Program-made: the position numbers and the translations under genes
Source: Corallincola platygyrae
GTDB taxonomy: Bacteria > Pseudomonadota > Gammaproteobacteria > Enterobacterales > Neiellaceae
Assembly: GCF_039544265.1 (NCBI RefSeq)
Contig: NZ_BAABLI010000008.1
Location: 496,001 to 560,000 of the forward strand
DNA: 64,000 nt
Direction of reading: 5' to 3'
Shown here: positions 32,360 through 40,782 of the stretch, one piece after another
How positions within the stretch are numbered: position 1 is the first letter of the stretch
Layout: every line of letters starts with the position of its first letter
Notes under the pieces: model-generated
Databases searched by the model: none
Told to the model about the DNA's origin: nothing
What the model saw: only the letters and a program-made list of their open reading frames with translations

Positions 32360-35300
32360 ATGATGCGAATTAAGGGATACCTACCTTACTTGGTTATGGT
32401 GTTTCTGAATGCTTTTGTCGACTTAGGGCATAAGATTGTTATTCAGAACACCATTTTCAAAACCTATGATGGCACTACACAAGTGGTGTTAACTGCCATT
32501 ATCAACGCGCTGATCTTATTACCCTTTATCTTACTATTTTCGCCATCCGGATTTATTTCAGATAAATACCCCAAACACAGAGTCATGCAGTTCAGCGCCT
32601 GGGCCGCGGTGGTTGTCACCTTAGGGATCACGGCCTGTTATTACCTTGGGTGGTTTTGGGCCGCTTTCGCGCTCACCTTCCTACTGGCGCTGCAAAGTGC
32701 CATCTATTCACCCGCCAAGTATGGCTACATCAAAGAGCTGCTGGGTAAAGAGCGACTGGCACGCGGCAATGGCGCTGTGCAGGCGATCACCACGATCAGT
32801 ATCCTCGGGGGCATTTTTGCCTACTCGATCCTGTTTGAAATGCGTCTGAGTGGTGTCGATATCCAACAGAAAAGTCAGCTGTTACAAGAGATTGCACCGT
32901 TAGGTTGGAGTCTGGTGGCGTTTTCTATTGTTGAGTTGTTGATGGCTTACCGTTTGCCTCAAACGCAACCTACAGATACCCAAATGCAGTTTGATTTTAA
33001 GGCCTACCGAAAAGGGCAGTACCTGCTGCGCAATCTGGGAACGATAAAAAAGAACGATGTCATCTGGCTATCGATTGTTGGTTTGACTGTATTTTGGGCG
33101 GTGTCGCAGGTGATGCTGGCGGCATTTCCAGCCTTTGCCAAAGAAACACTAAGTGAAGATAACACCGTGGTGATCCAGGGGCTGCTGGCGTGTTCAGGTA
33201 TTGGCATCATGCTTGGTTCATTGCTAGCGGGCAAAATTTCAAAACATCATATTGAAACCGGCACCATTCCGATGGGGGCCGCGGGCGTTGCGTTGGGTCT
33301 GTTTCTGATCCCTCACTTTGACTCTACCATGGCATTTGGCCTTATCTTTATCATGATCGGCATGGCAGGTGGTTTGTTCATTATTCCCCTGAATGCGCTG
33401 ATTCAGTTCCATGCGCCGGAAGAGGAAAACGGCCGAATTCTTGCTGGTAACAACTTTGTCCAAAACGTGGGCATGTTGAGCTTCCTTATTCTCACTATTC
33501 TGTTGGCGACCATTGGTATAGATGGGGCTGCTCTGATTTGGTTGTTGTGTGGTGTCGCGACTTTAGGCGCCATTTATACAGTCGCTAAGCTGCCGCAATC
33601 GCTTGTTCGGTACCTTTTGCTGGTGCTGGCATCGTCTGGCTACCGCTTGCGCGTTAACGGGTTCAGAAATATTCCTGAGCAGGGCGGCGTGCTGATGCTT
33701 GGCAACCATATCAGTTGGATTGACTGGGCGCTGATCCAGATCGCCAGCCCACGCCCAGTTCGCTTTGTGATGGAAAAAAGCATCTACAACCGTTGGTATC
33801 TGACTTGGTTTTTCCGTCTGTTCGATGTGGTGCCTATCGCCAAGGGCGACTATCGCAAATCAGTTGAGCGTATCTCTGAGCTGTTGAATCAAAGGGAAGT
33901 GGTCTGCCTGTTCCCGGAAGGTACCATCAGTCGTAATGGTCAGTTGGCTGAGTTTAAACACGGTTACACCAAAGCCGCGGCCAAAGCCGATGAAGAGGTG
34001 AAGATCCTGCCGTTCTACCTGCGTGGTATGTGGGGAAGTCGTTTCTCCCGCGCCAGCAACAAACTTCGTGACAGCCGTCAGCAAGGTCGCCGTCGAGATG
34101 TAATGGTCTGTTTTGGTCAGCCCATGCCAATTACTACTCAACCAGAACAACTGAAACAGCGGGTGCTGGAGCTTTCTGTCCCCGCGTGGGATGACTATAC
34201 GCAGCATTTACCATCAGTGCCTGCCGCATGGGTTCGCAGCGCTGCGCGCATGGGCTCTGAAAACCTCCTGATAGACAGTGATGGCAAGGCTTTGTCCGGA
34301 CATAAAGCGTTGGCGGTCACCAGCTGGTTAGGTAGTAATTTGGTGAAAGGCGTTAAGCACAGCCGGGTTGGAGTGCTTTTGCCGTCCAGCAATGGCGGTG
34401 CGTTGACCAATATGGCGTTACTGATGCAGGGCAAAGAGGTGGTTAACCTCAACTATACGGCACCGGTAACGACCATGCGGAACTGTGCTGAAAAAGCCGG
34501 ATTGACGCGTATTGTGACGTCACAGCGGTTCGTCCGTCAGTTGGAAAAGCGTGGCATAGCAATTCAGGCATTACTGGAACAGGTGGATGTTATCTACCTG
34601 GAGCAACTGTTCGCGGGAATGTCGAAAGTTGGCATCTTATGTCGACTGGGTTTGATTAAATTACTGCCTGTACCGCTATTGCAGCGGCTGATGGTCGCTC
34701 GCGTTGCGCCTGAACAAGTTGCCGCCATCCTATTCTCGTCTGGCAGTGAAGGCGAGCCAAAAGGTGTACAGCTTACTCATAAGAATTTGATGGCCAATAT
34801 CAAACAGGTATCTGATCTGCTCAATACCCAGGATCAGGATGTAATGATGGGCTCGTTACCTCTGTTCCATGCATTTGGCTTAACCGTAACCACGCTTATG
34901 CCGATGATCGAGGGGATCCCTCTGGTGTCACATCCAGATCCGACGGATGTGGGACGTATCAGTAAAGCGATCGCTCGGCATGGTGCCACCATGTACTGTG
35001 CCACCTCCAGCCTGCTTCGTCTGATGACCCGAAGTAACCAGTCTCATCCATTGATGCTGAAATCTCTGCGACTGGTTGTTTCTGGTGCTGAGCGTTTGGA
35101 TCCCAAAGTGCGTGAAGGGTTCCAGCAGAAGTATGGCTTGGATGTCGTGGAAGGGTATGGCACCACAGAAACGACGCCGGTCGCCAGTGTGAATATTCCG
35201 GATCAGCTGGATACCCGCTATTGGTATGTGCAGAAAGGTAACAAACCCGGCACCGTAGGCATGCCTTTACCCGGCAGTAGTTTCCGCATCGTTGATCCAG

Positions 35301-35809
35301 AAAGTCATGAGACCTTAGGGGTTAATGAAGAGGGTATGATTCTGATTGGTGGCGCTCAGGTGATGAAAGGCTATCTGGATGACCAAGAAAGAACCAATAA
35401 CACCATCATTGAACTGGATGGGATCCGTTGGTATATCACTGGAGATAAAGGCAAGTTGGATGAAGATGGCTTTTTGACCGTTGTCGACAGGTATTCACGT
35501 TTTGCCAAGATCGCTGGGGAGATGATCAGCTTGTCTGCGGTTGAGCAGGCTCTCACTGATTATCTGACGGAGCAAAATGATGAATTGTCTTTACTGGTCG
35601 TGAGTGTTCCAGATGATAAAAAAGGCGAGAAGTTAGTCCTCCTGAGTGAACAGACGATCACCCTTGAATCTATTCGTGAGGGAGTAAAGCAGGGGGCGCT
35701 GACAAACCTTTATCTTCCTACCAAGGTGCTTCAGCTGCCTGAGCTGCCTAAGCTGGGCAGTGGTAAGTTGGACTATCAGTCAGCGAAACGCTTAGCGTTA
35801 GAAAGTTAA
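32360..35809 (+). CDS. aas: LplT-Aas fusion: lysophospholipid flippase, acyltransferase and acyl-ACP synthetase
   Basis: A 1149-residue three-part protein. Residues 1-410 are an MFS transporter like LplT (SAIYSPAKYGYIKELLGKER, ARGNGAVQAITTISILGG). Residues 420-620 are a PlsC acyltransferase with GNHISWIDWA (the HX4D motif) and FPEGTISRNGQLAEFKHGY. Residues 640-1149 are an AMP-binding acyl-ACP synthetase with ILFSSGSEGEPKGVQLTHKN, GYGTTETTPVAS and the ITGDKGKLDEDGF motif. In E. coli LplT and Aas are separate neighbouring proteins that import lysophosphatidylethanolamine and re-acylate it; here they are covalently joined. ATG at 32360 has GGAG seven bases upstream. Confidence 0.93.
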   Translation: MMRIKGYLPYLVMVFLNAFVDLGHKIVIQNTIFKTYDGTTQVVLTAIINALILLPFILLFSPSGFISDKYPKHRVMQFSAWAAVVVTLGITACYYLGWFWAAFALTFLLALQSAIYSPAKYGYIKELLGKERLARGNGAVQAITTISILGGIFAYSILFEMRLSGVDIQQKSQLLQEIAPLGWSLVAFSIVELLMAYRLPQTQPTDTQMQFDFKAYRKGQYLLRNLGTIKKNDVIWLSIVGLTVFWAVSQVMLAAFPAFAKETLSEDNTVVIQGLLACSGIGIMLGSLLAGKISKHHIETGTIPMGAAGVALGLFLIPHFDSTMAFGLIFIMIGMAGGLFIIPLNALIQFHAPEEENGRILAGNNFVQNVGMLSFLILTILLATIGIDGAALIWLLCGVATLGAIYTVAKLPQSLVRYLLLVLASSGYRLRVNGFRNIPEQGGVLMLGNHISWIDWALIQIASPRPVRFVMEKSIYNRWYLTWFFRLFDVVPIAKGDYRKSVERISELLNQREVVCLFPEGTISRNGQLAEFKHGYTKAAAKADEEVKILPFYLRGMWGSRFSRASNKLRDSRQQGRRRDVMVCFGQPMPITTQPEQLKQRVLELSVPAWDDYTQHLPSVPAAWVRSAARMGSENLLIDSDGKALSGHKALAVTSWLGSNLVKGVKHSRVGVLLPSSNGGALTNMALLMQGKEVVNLNYTAPVTTMRNCAEKAGLTRIVTSQRFVRQLEKRGIAIQALLEQVDVIYLEQLFAGMSKVGILCRLGLIKLLPVPLLQRLMVARVAPEQVAAILFSSGSEGEPKGVQLTHKNLMANIKQVSDLLNTQDQDVMMGSLPLFHAFGLTVTTLMPMIEGIPLVSHPDPTDVGRISKAIARHGATMYCATSSLLRLMTRSNQSHPLMLKSLRLVVSGAERLDPKVREGFQQKYGLDVVEGYGTTETTPVASVNIPDQLDTRYWYVQKGNKPGTVGMPLPGSSFRIVDPESHETLGVNEEGMILIGGAQVMKGYLDDQERTNNTIIELDGIRWYITGDKGKLDEDGFLTVVDRYSRFAKIAGEMISLSAVEQALTDYLTEQNDELSLLVVSVPDDKKGEKLVLLSEQTITLESIREGVKQGALTNLYLPTKVLQLPELPKLGSGKLDYQSAKRLALES

Positions 35810-35832
35810 ACCAAGTCAGTAAACTGACATTT

Positions 35833-35878
35833 AAAACGGGAGCTGCTCAGCTAGACTATTGAGTACTCCCGTTTTTAA
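35833..35878 (+). terminator. Rho-independent terminator of the aas fusion gene
   Basis: AAAACGGGAG (35833-35842) pairs with CTCCCGTTTT (35866-35875), with a further CTCA/TGAG pair inside the loop, then more T and AATT. It starts 24 bases after the stop. Confidence 0.82.
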
Positions 35879-35976
35879 TTGTGAATAGTTTATTGTTGTT
35901 TGATCTGTATTTATGCGCATTAGCCGTCTTTTAATGCATATTTACTCAAAATTAATAAGCCTAGGTCGTGATTCGT

Positions 35977-36468
35977 ATGAAACTTTCCCGTTATGTTTAT
36001 ACCGAGCAGGAGTTCCACCAAATAGATGAAACGCCTGTCTATCACCAAGCCGTTGATAGCGCTGTATTTAAACGCGGTGAAGAGGTCGCTACGGTTAAGT
36101 ATCACCCTTGCCATCCAAATCCTGACTTTGAAGACTATCGCAAAGGTGAGGGCACAGTTTGGACCAAGTGGCTCTTCAGTGAAGATGCCAATAAAGCTGA
36201 AGGGTTGTCGGAATGTGGCATCAACATGTTTGCCGACTTCTATATGGAGCCGGGGTCGAGCATTGGATTGCATCAACATTCGGACAAGGAAGAGATCTAC
36301 TATGTGCTTGAAGGTTCAGTCACAATGTTGGTTGAAGATCCTGAGCACGGCTCATCTGAAGTGACCCTGATGCCGGGTGATGCGCATCTGGTTAAACTTG
36401 GCCAGTCTCATGCCGCTGTTGCCAGCAGTGAAGGCGCGCGCATTGTTACCGTGAGTGTTACGCGTTAA
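35977..36468 (+). CDS. Cupin-domain protein
   Basis: A 163-residue cytoplasmic protein. The C-terminal half is a single cupin with both metal motifs: GSSIGLHQHSDKEEIYYVLE followed by G (the G-X5-HXHX4E-X6-G form), and LMPGDAHLVKLGQSHAAV for the second. The first 70 residues are not recognisable. A metal-dependent isomerase, dioxygenase or sensor role is possible; no neighbour suggests which. The GTG at 35968 is in frame, but the ATG at 35977 has TAGGT at a better distance. Confidence 0.8.
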   Translation: MKLSRYVYTEQEFHQIDETPVYHQAVDSAVFKRGEEVATVKYHPCHPNPDFEDYRKGEGTVWTKWLFSEDANKAEGLSECGINMFADFYMEPGSSIGLHQHSDKEEIYYVLEGSVTMLVEDPEHGSSEVTLMPGDAHLVKLGQSHAAVASSEGARIVTVSVTR

Positions 36469-36488
36469 CCCAATCAGCTTTATCATTT

Positions 36489-36523
36489 CGCAGCTTTTTA
36501 TTCGGATTATTCGGAAAGCTGCG
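36489..36523 (+). terminator. Weak hairpin after the cupin gene
   Basis: CGCAGCTTT (36489-36497) and AAAGCTGCG (36515-36523) form a perfect 9-bp stem; the loop holds a tandem TTATTCGGA-like repeat. No T-run follows, so termination would be Rho-assisted at best. Confidence 0.4.
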
Positions 36524-36637
36524 TTCCCCGCCTCTGAGCAGAACAAATGCCACTAAAGTTACCAATCTGATATATCTCAATTGGAAACGTTAACAATTCT
36601 GGTACCCTTGACCGGTTTTGTTAATTAGGGATGCGTT

Positions 36638-37849
36638 ATGAACTTTACTATGCCTCTGCTGGGGGCGCAGATCCTGCTGACCGCGTTCGGTGCACTTGTG
36701 CTGGTACCGATCCTGACTGGTCTGTCACCCAATATTGCGCTGTTGGGCGCAGGTCTTGGTACTTTGATCTTTCAACTTTGTACCAAGCGTCAGATTCCTA
36801 TTTTCTTAGGAAGTTCCTTTGCCTTCATCGCGCCTATTCAGTTGGGTGTCGCCCAGTTTGGTTTGGCGGCCACCCTGGGTGGTTTGATGGCTGCTGGTTT
36901 TGTATTTGTCTTGGCCAGTGGTTTAGTGCGTCTGCGTGGTATACAGGTGATTGAGAAGTTGCTTCCTCCTGTGGTAGTTGGTCCGGTGATTATGGTGATT
37001 GGTCTCGCGTTGGCACCTGTGGCGGTCAATATGGCACTGGGTAAAACGGGTGATGGTGCAGTTCAATTGGTTGATTTGGATATTGCCCTAATTATCTCGA
37101 CAGTCGCGCTGCTGACGACCGTTGGCGTGGCAGTGTTTGCCAAAGGTTTGCTGAAGCTGATGCCAATTATTGCTGGAGCCGTCGTTGGTTATGTACTGGC
37201 ACTTATTCTTGGTGTCGTTGATTTTGCACCCGTTGGTGAAGCTGCCTGGCTTGCGGTGCCAGATTTTACGGCTCCTGCATTCGATTGGCGCGCTATCCTG
37301 CTGATTGCACCTGTAGGCTTGATTGTTGTGGTGGAACACTTTGGTGACATCCTCGCGATCAGTAATGTGACAGGCAAAAATTACGTCGAAAAACCGGGTA
37401 TCGATAAATCTCTTTTAGGTGATGGTTTAGCAACTATGGCGGCCGCCAGCTTCGGTGGACCACCGGTGGTAAGTTACGGTGAGTGTACTGGTGCGGTTGC
37501 TCTGACTAAGGCGTTCAATCCAGTCATCATGACCTGGGCAGCCTGTTTTGCCATTGCGCTGGCATTCGTTGGTAAGACCGGTGCACTGCTGCTGACCATT
37601 CCTGTGCCTGTGATGGGCGGTATTCTTTGCCTGTTGTTCGGTTCTATTGCCGCTATCGGTATGAATACTTTGGTACGTAATAAAGTTGACCTGGCGAAAG
37701 CACGTAATCTGGCGATCGTTTCTATCACCTTGGTATTTGGTATCGGTGGGATGAGCATCAGTGCAGGTGACTTCACCCTGAAAGGTGTCGGCCTATGCGG
37801 TATCGTGGCGATTATACTGAATCTAGTATTGCCAAAAGAGAAAGCCTGA
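36638..37849 (+). CDS. uraA: Uracil permease UraA
   Basis: A 403-residue carrier of the nucleobase-ascorbate transporter (NCS2) family with about 14 membrane segments. Landmarks are QIPIFLGSSFAFIAPIQ, VVVGPVIMVIGLALAPVAVN, the substrate-site helix VGLIVVVEHFGDILAISNVT (Glu and His), and the second Glu in GGPPVVSYGECTGAVALTK. It imports uracil with protons. It faces upp, the next enzyme of uracil salvage, across a shared terminator, rather than forming the upp-uraA operon of E. coli. Confidence 0.93.
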   Translation: MNFTMPLLGAQILLTAFGALVLVPILTGLSPNIALLGAGLGTLIFQLCTKRQIPIFLGSSFAFIAPIQLGVAQFGLAATLGGLMAAGFVFVLASGLVRLRGIQVIEKLLPPVVVGPVIMVIGLALAPVAVNMALGKTGDGAVQLVDLDIALIISTVALLTTVGVAVFAKGLLKLMPIIAGAVVGYVLALILGVVDFAPVGEAAWLAVPDFTAPAFDWRAILLIAPVGLIVVVEHFGDILAISNVTGKNYVEKPGIDKSLLGDGLATMAAASFGGPPVVSYGECTGAVALTKAFNPVIMTWAACFAIALAFVGKTGALLLTIPVPVMGGILCLLFGSIAAIGMNTLVRNKVDLAKARNLAIVSITLVFGIGGMSISAGDFTLKGVGLCGIVAIILNLVLPKEKA

Positions 37850-37872
37850 TCGACTTGCTTTAAAATACGATA

Positions 37873-37911
37873 AAAAAGCCGCCTGTAGAATTTATCTGCA
37901 GGCGGCTTTTT
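37873..37911. terminator. Bidirectional terminator between uraA and upp
   Basis: A 16-bp stem with one G-T pair (37873-37888 with 37896-37911), loop AATTTAT, with A-run and T-run flanks. It lies 23 bases after the uraA stop and 14 from the upp stop. Confidence 0.92.
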
Positions 37912-37925
37912 AGTTTCTGTGTTGG

Positions 37926-38555
37926 TTACTTGGTTCCGAAGATCTTGTCTCCAGCGTCCCCAAGGCCAGGCATGATGTAGCCTTTGTCGTTCAGGTATTC
38001 GTCCACAGATGCGACGTAGATGTCGACGTCTGGGTGCGCAGCTTCCAGCTTGGCAATACCTTCTGGAGAGGCGACCAGGAACAAGCCCATGATTTGGGTG
38101 CAACCTTTCTGCTTCAGCAGGTCGATGGTTGCGATAAGTGTGCCACCCGTTGCCAGCATGGGATCGAGGATCAGCGCTGTGCGCTCTGGAACATCGGCAA
38201 CGATCTTGTCGAAGTAAGCCACAGGCTCCAGGGTTTCTTCATCACGATAAAGCCCAACAACGCTCACCTTAGCGTTAGGAATAAGGCTGATAACTCCGTC
38301 CAGCATGCCAAGACCTGCACGCAGAATAGGAACCAGTGTTATCTTTTTACCCTTGATGTTCGTCACCGGAACGCTTGCGCCGCTCCAGCTTTCCACATCA
38401 ATAGTTTCAGTTTCTAAGTGGCGTGTTGCTTCATAGGTCAGAAGGGTGCCGATCTCACCACAAAGCTCACGAAAATGTTTGGTGCTGATATCTTTTACCC
38501 GCATCAACCCCAGTTTGTGTTTTACCAGAGGATGTTGGATTTCATAAACCGCCAT
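37926..38555 (-). CDS. upp: Uracil phosphoribosyltransferase
   Basis: A 209-residue UPRTase of typical length. It has the start YEIQHPLVKHKLGLMRVKDI, VPILRAGLGMLDGV, the PRPP-binding loop ALILDPMLATGGTLIATIDL and the C-terminal uracil-binding YIMPGLGDAGDKIFGTK. It makes UMP from uracil and PRPP. Convergent with uraA, so co-regulation would need separate promoters. Confidence 0.97.
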   Translation of the reverse strand: MAVYEIQHPLVKHKLGLMRVKDISTKHFRELCGEIGTLLTYEATRHLETETIDVESWSGASVPVTNIKGKKITLVPILRAGLGMLDGVISLIPNAKVSVVGLYRDEETLEPVAYFDKIVADVPERTALILDPMLATGGTLIATIDLLKQKGCTQIMGLFLVASPEGIAKLEAAHPDVDIYVASVDEYLNDKGYIMPGLGDAGDKIFGTK

Positions 38556-38730
38556 TTCAGCGTCTCCAGAGATAAATTGTTACGGTGCGAGTTAATAGCA
38601 TAGTTGGTTGGCCATCACTTTGATTTTCCCCAAGACAATCCGCCGATTGACTAGGTATCCTGCGCCAGCCGTCTACACTTTGGTGACGGTCACGAGTATA
38701 TCGTGATTTTGTTAGCACACGGAGATTGAA

Positions 38731-38931
38731 ATGAAACAACTATTGGCTATGTTGATGGCTGTTGGATTGATGACGGCTTGTGCCGGTACATCTGAGCAAG
38801 AAGCGCCTGCGGCTGAGGCGAAACCTACTGCAAAACAAGAGAAGGCGACGTGCCAGGTTGATAGTGATTGTAAGACCGATTATGGCATGTGTATTAAACC
38901 TGAAGCGGCAGATTACGGCTACTGTCTCTAA
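38731..38931 (+). CDS. Small cysteine-containing lipoprotein
   Basis: A 66-residue protein. The signal peptide ends in the lipobox LMTAC, with Cys17 as the lipidation site and no Asp at +2, so outer-membrane sorting is expected. A linker rich in Ala, Glu and Lys follows. The last 26 residues hold four Cys (41, 47, 54, 65; spacing CX5CX6CX10C) among acidic residues, ending DYGYCL. Two disulfides or a metal site are plausible. GGAG precedes the ATG. I recognise no family and it stands alone between upp and pntA. Confidence 0.7.
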   Translation: MKQLLAMLMAVGLMTACAGTSEQEAPAAEAKPTAKQEKATCQVDSDCKTDYGMCIKPEAADYGYCL

Positions 38932-38936
38932 TCAGG

Positions 38937-38962
38937 AGCTGAGGGTGAATTCACCCTCAGCT
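38937..38962. terminator. Perfect palindrome after the small lipoprotein gene
   Basis: AGCTGAGGGTGAA and TTCACCCTCAGCT abut as an exact 26-bp palindrome, five bases after the stop. A T-rich but broken stretch follows (ATCAATTTGTT). It may act as a terminator or 3' stability hairpin. Confidence 0.55.
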
Positions 38963-39207
38963 ATCAATTTGTTACTGGTCTAGTTTGCTGACCAGATGCG
39001 TCGATATAGAGTGCGCTGTAATAAATTTTCAAAAACTACTGTCTTTTTAGTGAAATCTTGGAAAAACGGTAGGAAATTTTCCTGATTGAGTGTATAAATA
39101 TTCAGGTTTTTTGCATATTAAATTAAAAGTTGGTGTGAAATTGACCTGTTTAGGTGATTTCAAAACCAGCTTACTACGGGATTGTAACGAATGTTCAGGA
39201 GGTTTTC

Positions 39208-40770
39208 ATGGCTATGAAAATCGGTGTGCCACGCGAAGTTCTCCCGGGCGAGCAGCGAGTTGCTTTGACCCCGGATACCGCAACTAAGCTGCAAAAGCTT
39301 GGTTTTGAAGTCAGTATTCAGTCGGGTGCCGGTGCACCTGCCAGCTTCACCGATGAGGCCTATCAGGCTGAGGGCGTTGAAGTCGTCGCAGATGCCGAAG
39401 CGCTATGGTCAGGTGCAGATATTATATTCAAAGTAAATGCACCTATGATCGACCCGGAAACGGGTAAAGATGAAATCGAACTCACTAAAGAGGGTCAGAC
39501 CCTGGTGAGTTTCTTCTGGCCTGCGCAGAATGAAGACCGCCTGAAAGCGTTTGCTGACAAGAAAGTTAACTTGTTGGCGATGGACAGCGTTCCACGTATT
39601 TCCCGTGCGCAGTCGTTAGATGCGCTGAGCTCAATGGCCAATATCTCTGGTTATCGTGCAGTGGTTGAAGCGGCACACGAGTTTGGCCGTTTCTTCACCG
39701 GTCAGATCACAGCGGCCGGTAAAGTACCTCCAGCAAAAGTTTTGGTTATTGGTGCGGGTGTTGCCGGTCTGGCAGCGATCGGTGCCGCAGGCAGCCTGGG
39801 GGCGGAAGTACGCGCATTCGATACACGCCCTGAAGTGGCTGAACAGATCGAATCCATGGGCGGCACCTTCCTCGCGCTGGACTATGAAGAAGAAGACACT
39901 GGTGCAGGCGACGGCTACGCCAAAGAGATGTCCAAGGCCTTTATCGAAGCTGAAATGAAGCTGTTCGCAGAACAGGCTGCAGAAGTTGACATCATCATCA
40001 CCACCGCCGCTATTCCAGGTAAACCAGCGCCTAAGCTGATCACCGCTGAAATGGTTGAAGCAATGAAGCCTGGCAGCGTGGTTGTTGACCTGGCCGCGTT
40101 GACCGGTGGTAACTGTGAATTGACCGAACCCGGCCAAACCGTGGTTAAGCACGGTGTGACCTTGATTGGCTATACCGACTTCCCATCACGCTTGCCTGCA
40201 CAATCCAGTCAGCTTTACGGTACTAATCTGGTTAACCTGATGAAGCTGCTGTGCCTGGAAAAAGACGGCACCATCGATATCAACTTCGAAGATGAAGTGT
40301 TGCGTGGTGTGACTGTTGCTAAAGAGGGTGAAGTGACCTGGCCTGCGCCACCGATCAAGGTGAGTGCTCAGCCACAACAACCCGCTGAGCAGGCAGAGCC
40401 AATCGTTCATGAAGAGCCTAAGTCGAAACCATGGGTTAAACCTCTGCTGCTGGCGGTAGGTGCTGGCCTGTTTGGTTTGGTCGCGCACAGCGCACCGGCA
40501 GACTTCCTTGCTCATTTCACTGTATTCGTACTGGCTTGCATCGTGGGTTACTACGTGGTGTGGGGTGTTGCCCATGCACTGCATACGCCGTTGATGAGTG
40601 TAACCAACGCGATTTCGGGCATCATCATCCTTGGTGGTTTGGTGCAGATGAATTCTGACAGTCCGCTAATTCTGGCGCTCTCTGGGTTCGCAATCATGAT
40701 CGCCACGATCAATATCGTTGGTGGATTTACCGTGACGCAGCGCATGCTGAAGATGTTCCAGCGCGACTAA
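39208..40770 (+). CDS. pntA: NAD(P) transhydrogenase subunit alpha
   Basis: A 520-residue subunit. The N-terminal domain I binds NAD(H): MKIGVPREVLPGEQRVALTP, MDSVPRISRAQSLDALSSMA and VLVIGAGVAGLAAIGAAGSL. After a Pro/Gln/Glu-rich linker (about residues 385-405) come four membrane helices. PntAB uses the proton gradient to drive hydride transfer from NADH to NADP. I chose the ATG at 39208 because AGGAGG stands five bases upstream; an ATG at 39214 is also possible, while the longer frame from 39154 lacks a ribosome site. Twelve bases separate it from pntB. Confidence 0.96.
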   Translation: MAMKIGVPREVLPGEQRVALTPDTATKLQKLGFEVSIQSGAGAPASFTDEAYQAEGVEVVADAEALWSGADIIFKVNAPMIDPETGKDEIELTKEGQTLVSFFWPAQNEDRLKAFADKKVNLLAMDSVPRISRAQSLDALSSMANISGYRAVVEAAHEFGRFFTGQITAAGKVPPAKVLVIGAGVAGLAAIGAAGSLGAEVRAFDTRPEVAEQIESMGGTFLALDYEEEDTGAGDGYAKEMSKAFIEAEMKLFAEQAAEVDIIITTAAIPGKPAPKLITAEMVEAMKPGSVVVDLAALTGGNCELTEPGQTVVKHGVTLIGYTDFPSRLPAQSSQLYGTNLVNLMKLLCLEKDGTIDINFEDEVLRGVTVAKEGEVTWPAPPIKVSAQPQQPAEQAEPIVHEEPKSKPWVKPLLLAVGAGLFGLVAHSAPADFLAHFTVFVLACIVGYYVVWGVAHALHTPLMSVTNAISGIIILGGLVQMNSDSPLILALSGFAIMIATINIVGGFTVTQRMLKMFQRD

Positions 40771-40782
40771 GGAGAAATACGC

